Of a stretch of 17,181 nt of DNA, positions 14,084-17,181 are shown piece after piece; positions within the stretch are counted from its first letter, which is position 1, and the number at the start of each line of letters is the position of its first letter. The stretch lies in the NCBI GenBank assembly GCA_964236495.1, contig CAXSBR010000039.1:1-17181 (forward strand). Reading direction: 5' to 3'. The notes beneath the pieces are model-generated. The model searched no databases. It had not been told where the DNA came from and worked only from the letters and a program-made list of their open reading frames with translations. Position numbers and translations under genes: made by a program. This DNA is from CAXSBR01 sp964236495 (GTDB taxonomy: Bacteria > Actinomycetota > Actinomycetes > Mycobacteriales > Jatrophihabitantaceae).

Positions 14084-14336
14084 TCGTCACCCTCTCAACC
14101 GTCGGCCGCAGCCGCTCCTGTCCTTGCGATGGAAGGGGGAGGGAGAAGCGGTTCTCTGGTAGGAATGTAAACGCATCACCTCACCGTGCAACCACGCGCG
14201 GGCGTCGACGTTGCAGAGCCTGGCCGTTCGCACTGATCGGCCACTCCTGGCAACAGCCCGCTTTTCAGGGCCGGAAGCCGGCGGCCGCTGCGTTTCGCGG
14301 TTGTCTGTCCGGTCGAAGTTCAGGAGGTTGACGACG
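14084..14336. promoter_or_regulatory. divergent promoter region, epimerase versus carbamoyltransferase
   Basis: No gene is visible in these 253 bp. The ribosome site CAGGAGG (14321-14327) serves the GTG at 14337. An A/T-rich patch TAGGAATGTAAACG at 14160-14173 is the most promoter-like stretch, but I cannot pair it with a -35 box on either strand. Confidence 0.4.
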
Positions 14337-15974
14337 GTGAAGGTGCTGGGCATCAACGCGGTCTATCACGACCCGGCCGCAGCGCTCGTGATCGACGGCT
14401 CCGTCGTCGCCGCGGCCGAGGAGGAGCGCTTCAGCCGGCGCAAGCACGGCAAGCGTCCGGTGCCGTTCTCGGCCTGGGAGACCCCGGATCTCGCTGCTGC
14501 GTGGTGCCTGAGCGAAGCAGGCATCAGTGCCGAGGACCTCGACGCCGTCACCTACTCCTTCGATCCTGCGCTGCAGTTGCCGCCCGAAGAACTGGGCCTA
14601 CACGATCCCTGGGACCACCTGCGTCACACCTATTCCGAGCGGGCCGGGGACTTCCTCGCCACCGCGCTGCCTGGGCTCGATGCGGCCAAGCTGCGTTACG
14701 TGCCGCATCACGTCGCCCACGCCGCGTCGGCAGCGTTGGCCGCACCCTTCGGCGGCGACACCGCTGTTTTGGTTCTCGACGGCCGCGGCGAACGACACAG
14801 CCACCTCGCCGGGCTCTACCGCGGCGGCGTGTTGGAGCCGCTGTTCTCCCAGAGCCTGCCGCATTCGCTGGGCCTGCTGTACGAAGACGCCACCGCGCAC
14901 CTGGGCTTTCTGCGCAGCAGCGACGAGTTCAAGGTGATGGCACTGGCCAGCTACGGCACACCGCGGCATCTCGATCGGCTGCGTGAACTCGTGCACGCCA
15001 CCGGTGACGGTGGGTTCGCCACTGCCGGCGTCGACTGGAACGCACTGGCCAAGAAGCGTGTCCCCGGCGAGACGTTCAGCGACGACGACGCCGATCTGGC
15101 CGCGTCGCTGCAGGCCGTCACCGAGGAGGTGCTGCTCGACCTCGCTCGCTGGCTGCACGAGCGCACCGGCGCGACGAACCTGGCGCTGGCCGGTGGCGTG
15201 GCGCTCAACTGCGTGGCCAACACCCGTATCTTCGCCGAGACGCCGTTCGCCGAGGTCTGGGTGCAACCCGCGGCTGGCGATTCGGGTACCGCGCTGGGCG
15301 GTGCGCTCACCGTGGCGCAGGAAGCCGGCGACGGCGTGCATGCCTGGCCGGGCGCCGACCTGGGCCGCGGTTTTTCCGACGAGCAGATCGAGGCAGCGCT
15401 GAAGACTGCGCGCGTCGCCTATGAAAAGCCTGCCGACGTCGCGCTCGAGGTTGCGCAGTGCCTGGCCGACGACGGCATCGTCGCCTGGTTCCAGGGTCGC
15501 TCGGAGTACGGACCACGGGCGCTCGGGCACCGCTCGCTCCTGGCGCACCCCGGCCAGCCGGAGAACCTCGCCCGGATGAACGACGTCAAGGGCCGCGAGC
15601 AGTTCCGTCCGGTGGCGCCGATGGTGCGGCTCTCGCGGGCTGCCGAGCTGTTCAGCCGGGGTCCGATTCCGTCGCCGTACATGCTGTTCGTCCACGACGT
15701 CGCGCCGGAGTGGAAGGACCGCATTCCCACCGTCGTCCATGTCGACGGCACGGCCCGCATACAGACCGTCGACGAGTCCTATCCGCTGCTGGACCGGATG
15801 TTGGCGCGCTTCGAGGAGTTGACCGGGCTGCCCGTCGTCGTCAACACCAGCCTGAACACCGCCGGCCGGCCGATGGTGGACGACATCAAGGACGCGCTCG
15901 AGTGCTTCGGTGCCACGCCCGTGGACCTGCTGGCCATCGGGGGGTTCGTGCTTCGCCGAGCGGCCCAGCGGTGA
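14337..15974 (+). CDS. NodU/CmcH-family carbamoyltransferase
   Basis: A 545-residue cytosolic O-carbamoyltransferase. The family makes carbamoyl-adenylate from carbamoyl phosphate and ATP in an N-terminal Kae1/TsaD-like domain and transfers the carbamoyl group to a hydroxyl in the YrdC-like C-terminal part. Motifs are GINAVYHDPAAALV at 5-18 then EEERFSRRKH at 28-37, HHVAHAASA at 124-132 (metal-binding His pair), VLDGRGERHSH at 146-156, LALAGGVALNCVANT at 282-296, GDSGTALGGAL at 314-324, and C-terminal QGRSEYGPRALGHRSLLAHP at 386-405 and VVNTSLN at 501-507. All are intact. I chose GTG 14337, 9 nt after CAGGAGG; the frame is open further upstream but without homology. The stop overlaps the start of the glycosyltransferase-phosphatase gene (GTGA), so the two are co-translated. 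The sugar acceptor is unknown. Confidence 0.92.
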   Translation: MKVLGINAVYHDPAAALVIDGSVVAAAEEERFSRRKHGKRPVPFSAWETPDLAAAWCLSEAGISAEDLDAVTYSFDPALQLPPEELGLHDPWDHLRHTYSERAGDFLATALPGLDAAKLRYVPHHVAHAASAALAAPFGGDTAVLVLDGRGERHSHLAGLYRGGVLEPLFSQSLPHSLGLLYEDATAHLGFLRSSDEFKVMALASYGTPRHLDRLRELVHATGDGGFATAGVDWNALAKKRVPGETFSDDDADLAASLQAVTEEVLLDLARWLHERTGATNLALAGGVALNCVANTRIFAETPFAEVWVQPAAGDSGTALGGALTVAQEAGDGVHAWPGADLGRGFSDEQIEAALKTARVAYEKPADVALEVAQCLADDGIVAWFQGRSEYGPRALGHRSLLAHPGQPENLARMNDVKGREQFRPVAPMVRLSRAAELFSRGPIPSPYMLFVHDVAPEWKDRIPTVVHVDGTARIQTVDESYPLLDRMLARFEELTGLPVVVNTSLNTAGRPMVDDIKDALECFGATPVDLLAIGGFVLRRAAQR

Positions 15975-17181
15975 CCGATCTGCCCGGCGAGCGGGCCCAG
16001 ACGGTGGCGGACGCAGTTCCTGCCGCATCGAGCTTTGCCATCGTGATTCCGACGATCGGGCGTCCGTCGCTGTCTAAATTGCTGGAGTCGCTTGCGCAGT
16101 GCTTGGGTCCGCGGCCGATGCAGATCGTGCTCGCCGACGACCGTGCCACGCCTGGCAAGCCGTTGCCTGCGGCGCCGACCGGGTGGCCGGACGAGATGAC
16201 TGTCGTCGTGGGAAGCGGTGGACGCGGACCGGCGGCTGCGCGCAATGCCGGCTGGCGTGCGGTGACCGCCGAGGTCGAATGGATCGCGTTCCTCGACGAT
16301 GACGTGCTGGTCACGCGGACCTGGCTGGCGGACCTGGCCGGAGATCTGGCCGGCCACGATCGCGCCGTCGGTGGCGTCCAGGGTCTGGTGACGGTGCCAT
16401 TGCCGGCGGATCGGCGGCCGACGGACTGGGAGCGCGGTACCGCTGGGTTAGCCACCGCCAAGTGGATCACCGCCGACATGGCGTATCGGCTCGCGGTCCT
16501 GCGCGCCGTCGACGGCTTCGACGAGCGTTTCCCGCGTGCTTTTCGCGAGGACGCCGATCTCGCGCTGCGGGTGGTGAACGCCGGTTTCGCGCTGCGGACG
16601 GGGACGCGGCGCATTCTTCATCCCGTCCGTCCCGCGCCGTGGAACGCGAGTGTGAAGCAGCAGCGCGGCAACGCCGACGACGTGCTGATGACCCGGCTGC
16701 ACGGCGCGCACTGGCGGACCCGGGCCCAGGCGCCGGTAGGGCGCCGCGCGCAGCACCTTGTCGTGACCGGCGCGGGATTGACTGCGCTGGCTTTGCCATT
16801 GCTGCGTCGATCGCGTCCGGGCGGGCTGGCCGCGCTGGCAGCCGCGACCTGGGCCGCGGGAACGGCCCAGTTCGCCTCTGCCCGCATCCAACCCGGCCCT
16901 CGCGATTTGGCCGAACTGGTTCGGATGGCAGTTACCAGCGTCGCCATTCCGCCGGTCGCGGTGTGGCACTGGCTGCGCGGAGTGGTGGCGCATCGTGGCG
17001 CCACGCCGCTGGCTCCGTCCGCCTTCGAGCCTCCGGCTCCGTCCGCCGTCGAGGAGCAGCGCACTCATCCAGGCGAGCCGGCGCTGCGAGTGTCTGCCGT
17101 GCTCGTCGATCGCGACGGCACCATCGTGCGCGACGTCCCCTACAACGCCGACCCGACGTTGGTGGAGCCGATGCCCGGCGC
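15971..17181 (+). CDS. glycosyltransferase family 2 fused to HAD-IIIA phosphatase (partial, 3' end beyond window)
   Basis: The frame is open from GTG 15971 to the end of the window (403 codons seen). Residues about 22-240 form a GT2 domain: FAIVIPTIGRPSL at 22-34, ADD at 55-57, GRGPAAARNAGW at 84-95, FLDDDV at 107-112 (metal/nucleotide-binding DxD), then AVDGFDERFPRAFREDADLALRV at about 179-201. Two moderately hydrophobic segments (about 262-278 and 284-300) and one near 320-336 suggest membrane association. After a Pro/Ala-rich linker a HAD domain begins at about 375 with VDRDGTIV; Asp380 and Asp382 are the nucleophile and general acid. PYNADPTLVEPMPG follows as in GmhB-type (heptose bisphosphate) and histidinol phosphatases. 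The GTGA overlap ties it to the carbamoyltransferase. The fusion suggests that one polypeptide both dephosphorylates a sugar phosphate and transfers a sugar. Confidence 0.85.
   Translation, partial: MTDLPGERAQTVADAVPAASSFAIVIPTIGRPSLSKLLESLAQCLGPRPMQIVLADDRATPGKPLPAAPTGWPDEMTVVVGSGGRGPAAARNAGWRAVTAEVEWIAFLDDDVLVTRTWLADLAGDLAGHDRAVGGVQGLVTVPLPADRRPTDWERGTAGLATAKWITADMAYRLAVLRAVDGFDERFPRAFREDADLALRVVNAGFALRTGTRRILHPVRPAPWNASVKQQRGNADDVLMTRLHGAHWRTRAQAPVGRRAQHLVVTGAGLTALALPLLRRSRPGGLAALAAATWAAGTAQFASARIQPGPRDLAELVRMAVTSVAIPPVAVWHWLRGVVAHRGATPLAPSAFEPPAPSAVEEQRTHPGEPALRVSAVLVDRDGTIVRDVPYNADPTLVEPMPG

Noticed and set aside
14598..16028. A 476-codon minus-strand frame opposite the carbamoyltransferase
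   Set aside because: It is antisense to an intact gene with all carbamoyltransferase motifs and has no recognisable domain.
1..17181. tRNA, rRNA, integrase or insertion-sequence genes
   Set aside because: I saw no tRNA-like cloverleaf, rRNA segment, transposase or integrase motif anywhere in the window.

Overview
The window looks like chromosomal DNA of a high-GC actinobacterium, most likely a mycobacterium (probably a fast-growing Mycolicibacterium). The evidence is strong G/C bias at third codon positions, ATGA/GTGA gene overlaps, a GAF-ANTAR regulator, OsmC and UppP proteins of actinobacterial type, and 53-bp interspersed tandem units that resemble mycobacterial MIRU repeats. The genus is inferred from family resemblance only.

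Layout. (1) 1-2470: a tandem 53-bp repeat, a possible decayed coding remnant, then a two-gene regulatory operon (GAF-ANTAR protein and PAS-LuxR regulator, 4-nt overlap) closed by a large hairpin. (2) 2600-5960: undecaprenyl-diphosphatase uppP, an OsmC-type peroxidase and an exported beta-propeller lipoprotein. uppP and the propeller gene are each preceded by a tiny ORF whose stop overlaps their start codon (ATGA). (3) 6025-7285: a bidirectional terminator and two minus-strand genes, a small Gly-rich protein and a PRC-barrel/DUF2382 protein, plausibly stress related. (4) 7286-8683: a gene-poor scar holding a decayed 6-phosphofructokinase. It has lost its N-terminal part, carries a one-base frameshift, and has two perfect 53-bp repeat copies inserted in it. 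(5) 8662-9544: two overlapping minus-strand membrane-protein genes. (6) 9747-12296: a DHA2-type drug exporter divergent from a TetR regulator, with a 17-bp x 6.6 tandem array just upstream of the exporter start and two TTCA-N7-TGAA dyads near the regulator start. (7) 12345-17181: a sugar-modification locus. An SDR and a UXS-like nucleotide-sugar epimerase/decarboxylase lie on the minus strand. Divergent from them are a NodU/CmcH carbamoyltransferase and a glycosyltransferase-2 fused to a HAD-IIIA (GmhB-like) phosphatase, which runs off the window.

The most promising undescribed system is region 7. It combines nucleotide-sugar dehydration/decarboxylation, sugar phosphate dephosphorylation, glycosyl transfer and O-carbamoylation, suggesting synthesis of a carbamoylated (possibly heptose-containing) surface or secreted glycoconjugate; the structure cannot be read from the sequence. 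The two most interesting non-coding signals are the 53-bp repeat family, present in opposite orientations at two loci and disrupting pfk at one of them, and the 17-bp array in the exporter leader, which could vary in copy number and tune efflux.
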